Assembly: GCF_900142845.1 (NCBI RefSeq)
Contig: NZ_FSRU01000002.1
Span: 2,480,001-2,544,000, forward strand
DNA: 64,000 nt
Direction: 5' to 3'
Source: Paraburkholderia phenazinium
Lineage (GTDB): Bacteria > Pseudomonadota > Gammaproteobacteria > Burkholderiales > Burkholderiaceae
How positions within the stretch are numbered: the first letter of the stretch is position 1; the number at the start of each line of letters is the position of its first letter. The translations under genes were made by a program, and so were the position numbers. Under the pieces are notes generated by a model. That model ran no database searches. It was not told the DNA's origin and worked only from the letters and a program-made list of their open reading frames with translations. Shown here one piece after another: positions 1 to 8,657 of the stretch.

Positions 1-1
1 C

Positions 2-484
2 GAACCGTCCTTCGAGCATCACGCCGCCGCGACGCTGCCCGAAATCGAACGCAACGGCGTCACGCTGCGCGTGATCGCCGGCACCGCGTTCGGTCAGACC
101 GCGCCGGTAACGACGTTCTCAGGCACGCTCTACGTGGCCGCGCATTTCACGCCGGGCGGCGCCTTCGCGCTCGAACCCGAGCACGAGGAACGCGGCGTCT
201 ACCTGGTGGACGGCGATCTGGAGATTGACGGCGCGCCGCTCGAAGCCGGCCAGATGGCCGTTCTGGCGCTCGACGAAACCGTGACGCTCGCCAGCAGCGG
301 CGGCGCCACCGTGATGCTGCTCGGCGGAGAAAAGCTCGATGGCGAGCGCTTCATCGAATGGAATTTCGTTGCCAGCTCGCGCGAGAAAATCGACCAGGCC
401 AAACTCGCCTGGACGAATCAGGAAATGGGCAAAGTCCCGGGCGAAACGGAGTGGATTCCGCTGCCCGAACGCCCAGCGCACTGA
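2..484 (+). CDS. Pirin family protein, C-terminal part (5' end outside window)
   Basis: The reading frame is open from the first bases of the window and ends at a stop at 482-484, so only about the last 160 residues are present. The residues resemble the second cupin barrel of pirins: a P-G-G acid-rich stretch, a V-Y-L-V-D-G-D-L turn and a late L-L-G-G-E segment followed by W-N-F-V-S-S. Pirins are non-haem metal cupins of about 230-300 residues; some act as quercetinases or redox sensors. The metal-binding N-terminal cupin is off the window, so activity cannot be judged. The downstream thioredoxin-like gene starts 164 bases later on the same strand. Confidence 0.8.
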   Translation, partial: EPSFEHHAAATLPEIERNGVTLRVIAGTAFGQTAPVTTFSGTLYVAAHFTPGGAFALEPEHEERGVYLVDGDLEIDGAPLEAGQMAVLALDETVTLASSGGATVMLLGGEKLDGERFIEWNFVASSREKIDQAKLAWTNQEMGKVPGETEWIPLPERPAH

Positions 485-648
485 AGGCACTGGACGCACG
501 CCACACTAAACGCACTGAACGGAAGACGCGCACGGATGCGGCTTAAGCCGGGCTCGCGAGAGTCCCGCCGCAAGGCAGGAGGCGTGCATTGAAGCCGCTG
601 CATTCGCCCCCATCTACACGCTCGACCTGTTATACCGACGAGGATGCA

Positions 649-1497
649 ATGGAAACAACCCTGGCCACTTTCGAAAAAGACGTCATCACCGCCTCGACGC
701 TTGCGCCGGTGCTGGTCGACTTCTGGGCGCCGTGGTGCGGACCGTGCAAGACGCTCGGCCCGATGCTGGAAAAACTCGAAGCCGAATATGCCGGCAAATG
801 GCGCCTCGTCAAAGTGAACGTCGACGAGAATCAGGAACTGGCCGCGCACTTCCAGGTACGCAGCATTCCGCACGTCATGGCCTTTGCTGACGGCCAACCC
901 GTGGACCAGTTTGTCGGCGTGCTGCCGGAAGGCCAGTTGCGCGCCTTCCTCGACCGGCTGGTGCCGCAAGGCGCCGACGCCGCACGCGCCGAAGCCCAGG
1001 CCGCGCTCGCCGAAGGCCGCCGCGAAGACGCTTACGACGCGCTCAAGGCCGGCCTAGCCTACGACCCGGGTTACGACGACGCGCGTCTCGATCTGATCGA
1101 ACTGCTGCTGGAAGACAACCGCATCGACGAAGCGCGCAACGAGGTGGACCTGCTGTCGCCGAAGACCACCCAGGGCATCGACGCACGCTTCAACGCCATC
1201 AAGACGCGCCTCGACGCCGTGGATGCCGCCGCGGACCTGCCGCCCACCGACGCGCTGGAAGCCCGCGTCGCCGCCGAGCCCGCCGATCTCGAAGCCCGCT
1301 TCGACCTCGCCAGCGCGCTGATTGCGCGGCGCAACTATGCCGGCGCGCTCGAGCATCTGCTCGCCATCGTGCAGCGCGACCGCACGTTCCGCGACGACAT
1401 CGGCCGCAAGACCATGCTGTCGGTGTTCGATCTCGCCGCCCATCAGCCGGAAATCGTCTCGCAGTGGCGGCGCAAGCTGAGCGCCGCGCTGTTCTAA
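649..1497 (+). CDS. cnoX: CnoX/YbbN-like thioredoxin with C-terminal TPR domain
   Basis: A 282-residue protein. Residues 1-110 form a thioredoxin domain with an intact W-C-G-P-C active site (Cys30, Cys33). The rest is alpha-helical, alanine/leucine-rich and TPR-like, matching the size and layout of YbbN/CnoX. In E. coli CnoX is a holdase that passes protected substrates to GroEL and DnaK and has lost one active-site cysteine. Here both cysteines are kept, so real thiol-disulfide exchange is plausible (inference). The ATG at 649 was chosen because GAGG lies just upstream and the thioredoxin fold begins there; an upstream TTG at 589 would add an unrelated tail. Its stop overlaps the stop of the convergent tcdA by four bases. 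Confidence 0.85.
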   Translation: METTLATFEKDVITASTLAPVLVDFWAPWCGPCKTLGPMLEKLEAEYAGKWRLVKVNVDENQELAAHFQVRSIPHVMAFADGQPVDQFVGVLPEGQLRAFLDRLVPQGADAARAEAQAALAEGRREDAYDALKAGLAYDPGYDDARLDLIELLLEDNRIDEARNEVDLLSPKTTQGIDARFNAIKTRLDAVDAAADLPPTDALEARVAAEPADLEARFDLASALIARRNYAGALEHLLAIVQRDRTFRDDIGRKTMLSVFDLAAHQPEIVSQWRRKLSAALF

Positions 1498-2348
1498 ACG
1501 GCTGCCAGCGCGCGCAGCACGTGTGCGGCGGCGGCGAACCCGAAGCTCGCCGTCACGCACACGCTTGAACCGAATCCCGCACAGTTCAAGCCGACCGGCC
1601 CGGTATGCCCCGGCGAAGTAGTGACGTGCTCAGCTTCCTCGTCGATGTCGCAAACGGCGGCTTCCGGGTAGATCAACGGTTCGTCCGAATACACCGCGCT
1701 CACCTTGAATCTGGCCTTCGGACCGCGCGGGAAACCATGCAGCTTGCGTAATTGCGCGCGCACCTTCGAGAGCAGCGGATCCTGAATCGTCAACGCCAGA
1801 TCGTCGATGCGGATGCGCGTCGGGTCGAGCTGGCCGCCCGCGCCGCCCACCGTGATCAACGGCTGTTGCTGCTCGACACACCATGCGATCAGCGCGGTCT
1901 TGGTACGCACGCTGTCGATGGCATCGATCACGTAGTCGAAACCGCCGCCCAGCACCTTGGCGAAGTTGTCCGGCTCGATGAAGTCTTCCACCAGCCGCAC
2001 GTCGCACAGCGGATTGATCTGCGCGATCCGTTCGGCCATTGCCTCGACCTTCGGCTTGCCGTAGTTGCCGTCGAGCGCGTGGATCTGCCGGTTCGTGTTG
2101 CTTTCCGCGACGTTGTCGAGATCGATCAGCGTCAGGCTGCCCACCGCACTGCGCGCCAGCGCCTCGGCCACCCACGAGCCGACCCCGCCAATGCCGATCA
2201 CCGCCACGCTGGCACGCTCGAACGCCGCGAGCGCCGGCGCGCCATACAGCCGGGCAATGCCGCCAAACCGCCGCGCATGATCGGCGGCTTCAAAGCCGCC
2301 GGGGCTGGTAGTAAGATCGGAATGCGCGGTAGAACTGAGTGTCGACAT
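1494..2348 (-). CDS. tcdA: tRNA threonylcarbamoyladenosine dehydratase TcdA (CsdL/YgdL)
   Basis: A 284-residue E1-like/ThiF-fold enzyme that makes the cyclic form of t6A37 in tRNAs reading ANN codons. The nucleotide-binding motif V-I-G-I-G-G-V-G-S-W is near residue 50, followed by the L-I-D-L-D acidic loop, the N-T-N-R-Q-I-H segment typical of TcdA, and a C-terminal G-S region. The start at 2348 follows a stretch with no homologous residues; an in-frame longer start would add cysteine-rich non-conserved sequence. It is convergent with cnoX. It does not sit beside csdA/csdE as in E. coli, so it probably uses a generic sulfur-transfer partner or none (inference). Confidence 0.88.
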   Translation of the reverse strand: MSTLSSTAHSDLTTSPGGFEAADHARRFGGIARLYGAPALAAFERASVAVIGIGGVGSWVAEALARSAVGSLTLIDLDNVAESNTNRQIHALDGNYGKPKVEAMAERIAQINPLCDVRLVEDFIEPDNFAKVLGGGFDYVIDAIDSVRTKTALIAWCVEQQQPLITVGGAGGQLDPTRIRIDDLALTIQDPLLSKVRAQLRKLHGFPRGPKARFKVSAVYSDEPLIYPEAAVCDIDEEAEHVTTSPGHTGPVGLNCAGFGSSVCVTASFGFAAAAHVLRALAAV

Positions 2349-2653
2349 GGTCAGGGGCTCGTTGGGATCGGGCAAAAAGCGGGTAAAGCAGCGGATAAAA
2401 GCAACGGGCATAAAACGCAAACCGCAGCACAGTACACAGCAAACTGCGGCCAACCACGAAGCAAACTAAAAAGCAGACAAAACCTGTCAAGGCGCAAACG
2501 AATCGCAGTCGGAAACACCGTTAAGAAACACACGCATGCGCCAATCCGGTATTTTGCCTGATCGCGTCACAACCGACGCTAAAGCCCTGCGTGGGCCTCG
2601 CTCAAGGCGCCGCACACCGTGTCACGCCGCACGCAGGAAATTTGTTCCTTAGC

Positions 2654-2659
2654 TATACT
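2654..2659 (+). promoter_or_regulatory. Possible -10 element for pdxH; 339-base intergenic region 2349-2687
   Basis: The region between the divergent tcdA and pdxH starts is A+T-richer than the genes. TATACT at 2654-2659 is the best -10-like hexamer and lies 28 bases before the pdxH ATG. No good -35 hexamer sits 16-18 bases upstream, so the call is weak. Nothing else in 2349-2653 looks like a gene; reading frames there give lysine- and arginine-rich nonsense. Confidence 0.3.
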
Positions 2660-2687
2660 GGCCGAACTGTAGTGTTCGCATAAGAAG

Positions 2688-3329
2688 ATGACCTCACTCG
2701 CCGAACTTCGGAAAAACTATTCGCTGGGTTCACTGGACGTGGCCGATGCCGACCGCAATCCGTTTCGTCAATTCGACGCATGGTTTGCGCAGGCCATCGA
2801 CGCCAAACTACCCGAGCCGAATACGATGACGCTCGCCACAGTCGATTCGCGCGGCCGTCCGTCGGCCCGAATCGTGCTGATCAAGGCAGTCGACGAACGC
2901 GGGTTTGTGTTCTTCACCAATTACGAAAGCCGCAAGGGCCGCGAACTCGCGGACAACCCGCATGCGAGCCTGTTGTTTTACTGGATCGAACTGGAGCGCC
3001 AGGTGCGCATCGAGGGCCGCGTCGTCAAGGCGAGCGCAGCCGAAAGCGACCAGTACTACGAATCACGGCCGCTCGGTTCGCGCATCGGCGCGTGGGCATC
3101 CGAACAAAGTCAGGTAATTGAAAGCCGCGCGGTACTTGAAGCGCGGGAGAAGGCAATCAGCGCGCAATACGGCGAGCATCCGCCGCGGCCGCCGCATTGG
3201 GGCGGCTATCGCCTGATTCCCGACGCCATGGAATTCTGGCAAGGTAGGCCGTCGCGTCTGCACGACCGTCTACTCTATACACGTGCGGTAGAAGGGGGCG
3301 ACTGGCAGATCGCCCGGCTGTCGCCCTGA
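2688..3329 (+). CDS. pdxH: Pyridoxamine/pyridoxine 5'-phosphate oxidase
   Basis: 213 residues, the usual PdxH length. It oxidises PNP or PMP to pyridoxal 5'-phosphate with FMN and oxygen in the cytoplasm. Seen are the N-terminal L-R-K-N-Y start, the FMN-binding stretch S-A-R-I-V-L-I-K followed by [10 protein letters not shown], the V-R-I-E-G-R-V segment, and the C-terminal signature with W-G-G-Y then F-W-Q-G-R-x-S-R-L-H-D-R. The PLP made here is the cofactor of kynureninase further right, although the genes are not co-transcribed. cfa follows 150 bases downstream on the same strand. Confidence 0.96.
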   Translation: MTSLAELRKNYSLGSLDVADADRNPFRQFDAWFAQAIDAKLPEPNTMTLATVDSRGRPSARIVLIKAVDERGFVFFTNYESRKGRELADNPHASLLFYWIELERQVRIEGRVVKASAAESDQYYESRPLGSRIGAWASEQSQVIESRAVLEAREKAISAQYGEHPPRPPHWGGYRLIPDAMEFWQGRPSRLHDRLLYTRAVEGGDWQIARLSP

Positions 3330-3479
3330 ACTTATATCAACGCCGGCGCGCCCGACTGCCATAGAAGCAGCGCACGCACCGGCCAAGGTCGCGCGGCCAT
3401 CAAGGCCCTGGAGTTACGCCACGGCACGCAGCGACCTGAAAAGCTTTGCTTTGTATTTCATCGGACACGGAGAAATCAC

Positions 3480-4694
3480 ATGTTCTGGGAGAAGAAGCTG
3501 GCGCAGTGGGTGGAAGAAGTGAGAACCAAGGCGAACCTGCCAGCGCGCCTTGTGCTGTGGGATGGTCAGCAACACGACTTTGGGCAGTTTGCCGCGCCCC
3601 AGGTCACGCTACACGTCAAGAGCGCTACGGCGCTGCCTTACCTGCTCGAACCGAGTCTCGACAATCTGGGCGAGGCGTACGTGAAGGGCAAGATCGACAT
3701 CGAAGGCAAGCTGTCGGACATCATCAACGTCGGCTACTCGCTGGCCCGCAACACGGTCACGAACGCCAGCAAGCTTGCGCGCGTGCGACGCTACTTCAAT
3801 CACTCGAAGTCGTCGGACAAGAAGGCCATTCAGTATCACTACGACGTCTCGAACGAGTTCTACCAGCTGTGGCTCGACGAGAACATGGTGTACTCGTGTG
3901 CGTACTTCGAAAACGGCGATGAAGATCTCGCCACCGCGCAGATCAAGAAGATCGACCACATTCTCACCAAGATCCAGTTGCAACCCGGTCAGCGCCTGCT
4001 CGACATCGGCTGCGGCTGGGGCGCGCTCGTGCTGCGGGCGGCGTCGAAATTCGGTGCGCAGTGCCTGGGCATTACGCTGTCGCAGAACCAGTTCGATCTG
4101 GCGACCGCACGCGTGAAAGCCGCCGGGCTGGAAGACAAGATCGAGATCCGCCTGCAGGACTATCGCGATCTCGAAGGCCAGTTCGACCGCATCACCAGTG
4201 TGGGCATGTTCGAGCACGTGGGCCGCAAGAACCTGCCGGGTTACTTCCAGAAGATGCATGACCTGCTGGTGGACGACGGCATCGCGATGAACCACGGCAT
4301 TACCTCGTCGGATGCGGACAGCGGCGAGACGTCGCTCGGCGGCGGCGAGTTCATCGACCGCTACGTGTTCCCGGACGGCGAGCTGCCGCACATCAGTCTC
4401 GCGCTCGAGGCCATGCAGCGCGGCGGGCTCGAAGCAGTTGACGTCGAAAGCCTGCGCCGTCACTATGCGCACACGCTCGATATCTGGGCGGAGAATTTCG
4501 AAGCCCACGCGGAAAAAGCCCGCACGCTGGTCGACGACGAGAAATTCCGCATCTGGCGTGTGTATCTGGCCGGCTGCGCGTATGCGTTCGAGAACGACGA
4601 CGTGTCGATCTACCAGGTGGTGTGCCGCAAGGCCGGCCACAGCGCGAAGACCTTGCCGTGGTCGCGCCGGTACATGTACGACAAACCGCTGTGA
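3480..4694 (+). CDS. cfa: Cyclopropane-fatty-acyl-phospholipid synthase
   Basis: A 404-residue SAM-dependent enzyme that methylenates cis double bonds of membrane phospholipid acyl chains, usually on entry to stationary phase or in acid. An N-terminal lipid-binding region of about 110 residues precedes the methyltransferase domain with SAM motif D-I-G-C-G-W-G and the G-I-T-L-S-Q-N-Q-F post-I motif. The Y-H-Y-D-V-S-N-E-F-Y and C-A-Y-F segments are family hallmarks. The ATG follows GGAGAAA at good spacing. A strong intrinsic terminator sits a few bases after the stop, so it appears to be the last gene of its transcript. Confidence 0.95.
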   Translation: MFWEKKLAQWVEEVRTKANLPARLVLWDGQQHDFGQFAAPQVTLHVKSATALPYLLEPSLDNLGEAYVKGKIDIEGKLSDIINVGYSLARNTVTNASKLARVRRYFNHSKSSDKKAIQYHYDVSNEFYQLWLDENMVYSCAYFENGDEDLATAQIKKIDHILTKIQLQPGQRLLDIGCGWGALVLRAASKFGAQCLGITLSQNQFDLATARVKAAGLEDKIEIRLQDYRDLEGQFDRITSVGMFEHVGRKNLPGYFQKMHDLLVDDGIAMNHGITSSDADSGETSLGGGEFIDRYVFPDGELPHISLALEAMQRGGLEAVDVESLRRHYAHTLDIWAENFEAHAEKARTLVDDEKFRIWRVYLAGCAYAFENDDVSIYQVVCRKAGHSAKTLPWSRRYMYDKPL

Positions 4695-4698
4695 TGCG

Positions 4699-4747
4699 GT
4701 TGCGCCGGAGCACCGCACCGCCGCGCAGCCGCTCCGGCGCAACTTTT
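4699..4747 (+). terminator. Rho-independent terminator of cfa
   Basis: A perfect 13-base inverted repeat, GTTGCGCCGGAGC (4699-4711) and GCTCCGGCGCAAC (4731-4743), encloses a 19-base loop. It is followed directly by TTTT and begins four bases after the cfa stop codon. Confidence 0.8.
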
Positions 4748-4767
4748 GACAGCAAGACCAGAAATCG

Positions 4768-5970
4768 ATGGACGAAGGCGGAGCAAGCGAATTCCCGTTG
4801 CTGAACGACACGGCAGCGGAGCCACCGGAAGTAGATGCCGGGCAACTGGATCTGTTCGGCATGCCGGTTACTGCGCGTGCACGTGACGCGACAAGTGACT
4901 CAACTGCGGCGAAGGTGGGACCTGGGTCCGCGACGGACGTGGCAAGCGGCAACGGCCCGCCGCCCGCCCCTACCGCCGCCAAAAAGCGCCGCACCCGCGA
5001 CGTCCTCGCCGTCGAACCTTCAGCCGAAGTCCTGGAGATCGCCCGCACCCTGCCGCCGCAGATCCATCTGGGCACCTCGACGTGGTCGTTCCCGGGCTGG
5101 AAAGGCATCGTCTACGGCGACGATTACAGCAACAGCAAACTGTCGCGCGACGGCCTTACCGCTTACGGCACGCATCCGCTGCTGCGTACGGTCAGCATCG
5201 ACCGCTCGTTTTATGCGCCGCTCACCGTCACCGACTATCTGCGCTATGCGCAGCAGGTGCCCGACCACTTCCGCTTCATCGTCAAAGCGCCCGCTCTCGT
5301 CACGGATGCCACGGTGCGCGCCGAGCGCGGCGAACCGGTCTCGCTCAATCCGTGTTTTCTGAATGCGCAACTGGCCACCGACGAATTCGTGCGGCCCTGT
5401 CTCGACGGCCTCGGCACGAAAGCCGGCGCGCTGGTGTTCCAGTTTTCGCCGCTACCGGACCAGATGCTGGCCGACCCGGCCGGCTTCATCGAACGTCTCG
5501 CCGAGTTTCTGGGCGCGTTGCCGCGTTTGCCGGAAGGTGCCTGGTATGCAGTCGAGATTCGCGACGCGTGCCTGCTGACGCCGCGCTTCATCCGGACGCT
5601 GAAAGCAGCCGGCGTGCGCTACTGCGTGGGTCTGCATGCGCGCATGCCCGACCCGCTGCGGCAGGCGGCGGCGCTCGCGCTGCTCGACGGTGAACCGGCC
5701 GGGCCGCTGATCGTACGCTGGAGCCTGCACGGCGGCTTCAAATACGAACAGGCGAAGGCGAAGTACGAGCCGTTCGACCGCCTTGTCGACGAGGATCCGG
5801 CCACCTGCATGGCGCTGGCCGAACTGGCCGCGCGCTATGCCATCGCGGGGCAGCCGGTGGTGATTGCCGTCAACAACAAGGCGGAGGGGTCGGCGCCGCT
5901 AAGCTGCATCAAACTGGCGCGGGCGATCGCCGAGGCCTATGCCGCTCTACTCGCCCTCAACCCGCCTTGA
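4768..5970 (+). CDS. DUF72 (YecE family) protein
   Basis: A 400-residue protein. Residues 1-90 are low-complexity (Ala, Thr, Pro, acidic), then a DUF72 TIM-barrel-like domain starts at I-H-L-G-T-S-T-W-S-F-P-G-W-K-G. The family is widespread and lacks an established biochemical role; a barrel related to phosphatase/isomerase folds is suggested from structures. The later motifs (F-R-F-I-V-K-A-P, V-E-I-R-D, I-V-R-W-S-L-H-G) fit the family. Its 3' end overlaps the 3' end of the convergent msrA by 14 bases. The ribosome site before 4768 is weak, so a later start within the low-complexity segment cannot be excluded. Confidence 0.8.
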   Translation: MDEGGASEFPLLNDTAAEPPEVDAGQLDLFGMPVTARARDATSDSTAAKVGPGSATDVASGNGPPPAPTAAKKRRTRDVLAVEPSAEVLEIARTLPPQIHLGTSTWSFPGWKGIVYGDDYSNSKLSRDGLTAYGTHPLLRTVSIDRSFYAPLTVTDYLRYAQQVPDHFRFIVKAPALVTDATVRAERGEPVSLNPCFLNAQLATDEFVRPCLDGLGTKAGALVFQFSPLPDQMLADPAGFIERLAEFLGALPRLPEGAWYAVEIRDACLLTPRFIRTLKAAGVRYCVGLHARMPDPLRQAAALALLDGEPAGPLIVRWSLHGGFKYEQAKAKYEPFDRLVDEDPATCMALAELAARYAIAGQPVVIAVNNKAEGSAPLSCIKLARAIAEAYAALLALNPP

Positions 5971-6505
5971 CCCGATGCGCGAATTTCTGACGAAACTTCG
6001 CGACCTTCGGCGCCACCACGACCGAGCAATAGCCCTGACTCGGGTGCTGCGCAAAATAGTTCTGGTGATAGGCTTCGGCCGGCCAGTAGTTGCCGTCGAG
6101 CGGCAAGACCTGGGTGACGATCTGCCCGTGGTAGATGCCTTCGGCCGCCACCTCGCGGATCGCCTGCAGCGCCGTCTCGCGCTGCGCGTCGGCGTGCGTG
6201 AAGATCACCGAACGGTACTGCGTGCCGACGTCGTTACCCTGCCGGTTGAGCTGGGTCGGATCGTGGATCGCGAAAAAAATGTCGAGAATCTCGCGGTAGC
6301 CGATTCTGGCCGGATCGAATTCGACCTTCACGACTTCCGCGTGGCCGGTGTCGCCGTCGCACACCTGCTCGTAGGTCGGCCGCTGCGTCTTGCCGCCCGC
6401 ATAGCCGGACTCCACCGCGGTGACACCCTCGACGCTGAGAAACACGGCCTCGAGACACCAAAAACATCCGCCCCCGAGGGTGGCGACTTCATTTGTCTGA
6501 GTCAT
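5957..6505 (-). CDS. msrA: Peptide-methionine (S)-S-oxide reductase MsrA
   Basis: 182 residues. It reduces S-epimers of methionine sulfoxide in proteins and free methionine. The catalytic G-C-F-W-C motif is at residues 13-17, with the nucleophile Cys14. The G-Y-A-G-G-K and G-H-A-E-V-V-K-V-E-F-D-P signatures follow, and H-D-P-T-Q-L-N-R-Q-G-N-D-V-G-T-Q-Y-R completes the family pattern. The ATG at 6505 has AGGAG upstream. The gene stands alone; its tail overlaps the DUF72 gene on the other strand. Confidence 0.96.
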   Translation of the reverse strand: MTQTNEVATLGGGCFWCLEAVFLSVEGVTAVESGYAGGKTQRPTYEQVCDGDTGHAEVVKVEFDPARIGYREILDIFFAIHDPTQLNRQGNDVGTQYRSVIFTHADAQRETALQAIREVAAEGIYHGQIVTQVLPLDGNYWPAEAYHQNYFAQHPSQGYCSVVVAPKVAKFRQKFAHRVKAG

Positions 6506-6784
6506 GCTGCCTGCTCCTGATTGATTGCCGCCCGCCGTTGTGCGGTGCCGCCCAGGCCGGGCGACATCGCGCTGCCGCCCTCGCACTCACCCTCTCGCGG
6601 CATCTACCGGTTCGTCGCATGAAGCGGGCCACGTCAATGACGACGGCCTAGGTTCACGGCCAGTCCGCCTGCGATTCCGTTAAAATTGGGACAAATCGCC
6701 GATTTTCTACATGACTTTCGATTCAATTTATTCCATTCGCGCCCGCTATACGGCCACCCGGCCAAACCAGTGGACCCGCCTCCC

Positions 6785-7294
6785 ATGAAGCGCGCCGTTC
6801 CGCCCGACTTCGACCAGCTCGCCTTTAAAAAGGCGCTGGGTCAGTTCGCCACCGGCGTCACGGTGATCACCACGCGTGCGGCGTCGGGCCAGTTGATCGG
6901 CATTACGGCGAGTTCGTTCAATTCGGTGTCGCTCGCGCCGCCGCTCGTGCTGTGGAGCCTCGCCACGCGCTCGGCGTCGATGCCGGCGTTCCAGGCGAAC
7001 AGTCACTATGTGGTCAACGTGCTAGCCGCGTCGCAGCTTGAGCTGTGCAAGCGTTTTGCGACCGTCAAGGGTGACCGCTTCGAGGGTGTCTCGCACGCGG
7101 CGGGCGACTCCGGGATGCCGGTGCTCGACGGTGCGCTAGCGTGGTTTGAATGCCACAACCGCAGCCGCTACGAGGAAGGCGACCACGTCATTTTTGTGGG
7201 CGAGGTGGAACGCTGCGGCGTCCATGAGAATGCCGGCGACCTCGCGCCGCTGGTATTCCAGAGCGGGCAATTCCACGGATTGAAACCGCTGTAG
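6785..7294 (+). CDS. Flavin reductase family protein (FMN-binding split barrel)
   Basis: 169 residues. It begins A-L-G-Q-F-A-T-G-V-T-V-I-T-T, the standard opening of the flavin reductase domain, followed by G-I-T-A-S-S-F-N-S-V-S-L-A-P-P-L-V and the late D-H-x-I-F-V-G-E-V motif. Members supply reduced FMN/FAD to two-component monooxygenases using NAD(P)H. No monooxygenase partner is adjacent, so substrate and partner are unknown. The ATG at 6785 is where homology starts; an upstream TTG at 6686 would add 33 unrelated residues. A TAAAAT -10-like hexamer lies at 6681-6686. Confidence 0.85.
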   Translation: MKRAVPPDFDQLAFKKALGQFATGVTVITTRAASGQLIGITASSFNSVSLAPPLVLWSLATRSASMPAFQANSHYVVNVLAASQLELCKRFATVKGDRFEGVSHAAGDSGMPVLDGALAWFECHNRSRYEEGDHVIFVGEVERCGVHENAGDLAPLVFQSGQFHGLKPL

Positions 7295-7302
7295 AACTCC
7301 AC

Positions 7303-7335
7303 CGGCGGTGCCAGGCGACGATTCCACCGCCGTTT
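7303..7335. terminator. Hairpin between convergent flavin reductase and kynR
   Basis: CGGCGGTG (7303-7310) and CACCGCCG (7325-7332) form a perfect 8-base stem followed by TTT on the plus strand. It lies between two convergent genes and may end one or both transcripts. Confidence 0.45.
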
Positions 7336-7343
7336 CCCGCCAG

Positions 7344-7859
7344 TCAATCGCCCGCGACCACGCTGCCGCGGGCCGCCGCCGCGGCCACCAGCGCCACCGG
7401 CACGCCCGAATCCTCCTTGAGCGTCTGCAGCACGATATTCGAGCGGATATCCATCACGCCGGGCGCCTTGTACAAGCGGTCCAGCACGAAATCCGAATAG
7501 TGTTTGAGGTTGTGCGCGAGCACCCGCAGCAGATAGTGGGTCTCGCCCGTCACCACGAACGCGCCGACCACCTCCGGCCAGTCGCGCAACGCCTCCGCAA
7601 AGCGCTCGTGCCAGTTTTGCTGGTCGTTGCGCATCGACACCTGCACGAACGCCTCCAGCTCGAAGCCCAGCACCTCGCGGTTCAGGCACGCCCGGTAGCG
7701 TTCGATGACACCCTGTTCCTCCAGCAGGCGCAGCCTGCGCAGGCAGGCGGAAGGCGAAAGCGAGATGCGCTCCGCCAGGTCTAGATTGCTGATCCTTCCT
7801 TCTTGCTGAAGCACCGTCAAGATACGGCAATCGGTGGCGTCGAGCGAGATCGCGTTCAC
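7344..7859 (-). CDS. kynR: Lrp/AsnC family regulator, probable KynR
   Basis: 171 residues. An N-terminal AsnC-type winged helix-turn-helix (L-D-A-T-D-C-R-I-L-T-V-L-Q-Q-E-G then S-L-S-P-S-A-C-L-R-R) is followed by the RAM ligand-binding domain with G-A-F-V-V-T-G-E-T-H-Y-L-L-R-V. It is divergently placed next to kynB-kynU-kynA, the arrangement in which Lrp-type KynR activates the pathway in response to kynurenine in Pseudomonas. The role is inferred from position and family. The last 15 residues are alanine-rich and not part of the domain. Confidence 0.88.
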   Translation of the reverse strand: MNAISLDATDCRILTVLQQEGRISNLDLAERISLSPSACLRRLRLLEEQGVIERYRACLNREVLGFELEAFVQVSMRNDQQNWHERFAEALRDWPEVVGAFVVTGETHYLLRVLAHNLKHYSDFVLDRLYKAPGVMDIRSNIVLQTLKEDSGVPVALVAAAAARGSVVAGD

Positions 7860-7908
7860 ATTCGGTCTCCCTTTCCTGTTTGCATCAAATTATGTTCCAA
7901 CGGGGACC

Positions 7909-7925
7909 AAAAAACGAGATTTTTT
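7909..7925. promoter_or_regulatory. A6-N5-T6 dyad, candidate KynR operator
   Basis: In the 131-base divergent kynR/kynB promoter region, AAAAAA (7909-7914), five bases and TTTTTT (7920-7925) form an A/T dyad. Lrp/AsnC proteins favour such A/T-rich symmetric sites. It lies 66 bases before the kynB ATG. Not tested. Confidence 0.35.
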
Positions 7926-7990
7926 CGCAAGCACATTTCCTGGCGGCCCGCCTATCATTCCTTGCATAGACCGCAAGAGACTAGGGAGAC

Positions 7991-8632
7991 ATGAACACAC
8001 TCTGGGACATCACCCCCGCCATCGACACCGCAACGCCCGTCTGGCCGGGCGACACGCCGGTCGGCATTGAACGCGTCTGGCGCATGGAAGCCGGCTCGCC
8101 GGTCAATGTGGCCCGGCTCACGCTGTCGCCGCACACCGGCGCGCATACCGACGCCCCGCTCCACTACGACGCCGAGGGCGCCGCCATCGGCGCGGTGCCG
8201 CTCGACGCCTACCTGGGCCGCTGCCGCGTGATTCACTGCATCGGCGCCTCGCCGGTCGTGACGCCGGAGCAGGTGGCCGGCGCGCTGGACGACCTGCCGC
8301 CGCGCGTGTTGCTGCGCACCTACGAGCGCGCGCCGACCACGGCGTGGGACAGCGCGTTCTGCGCGGTCGCACCGGCGACGATCGACCTGCTCGCGGCGCA
8401 CGGCGTCAAGCTGATCGGCATCGACACGCCGTCGCTGGACCCGCAGGACTCGAAGACGATGGACGCGCATCACCGGATTCGCGCCCACCGGATGGCGATT
8501 CTCGAAGGCATCGTGCTGGACGCCGTCGCCCCCGGCGACTATGAGCTGATCGCCCTGCCGCTGAAGTTCGCCACGCTCGACGCGAGCCCGGTACGCGCCG
8601 TCCTGCGCGCGCTGCCTGCCGCCAACACCTGA
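7991..8632 (+). CDS. kynB: Kynurenine formamidase
   Basis: 213 residues. It hydrolyses N-formyl-L-kynurenine to kynurenine and formate, the second step of tryptophan catabolism. This is the metal-dependent KynB type (cyclase/polyketide-cyclase-like fold). The metal-binding segment [14 protein letters not shown] is at about residues 47-60, and [16 protein letters not shown] is conserved. The start is preceded by AGGGAGAC. First gene of kynB-kynU-kynA, with kynU 25 bases downstream. Confidence 0.96.
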   Translation: MNTLWDITPAIDTATPVWPGDTPVGIERVWRMEAGSPVNVARLTLSPHTGAHTDAPLHYDAEGAAIGAVPLDAYLGRCRVIHCIGASPVVTPEQVAGALDDLPPRVLLRTYERAPTTAWDSAFCAVAPATIDLLAAHGVKLIGIDTPSLDPQDSKTMDAHHRIRAHRMAILEGIVLDAVAPGDYELIALPLKFATLDASPVRAVLRALPAANT

Positions 8633-8657
8633 TCACCGATTATTTGACTGGACCATC

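Noticed and set aside
3609..5108. 499-codon open frame on the minus strand
   Set aside because: Antisense to cfa and the DUF72 gene, with no recognisable domain.
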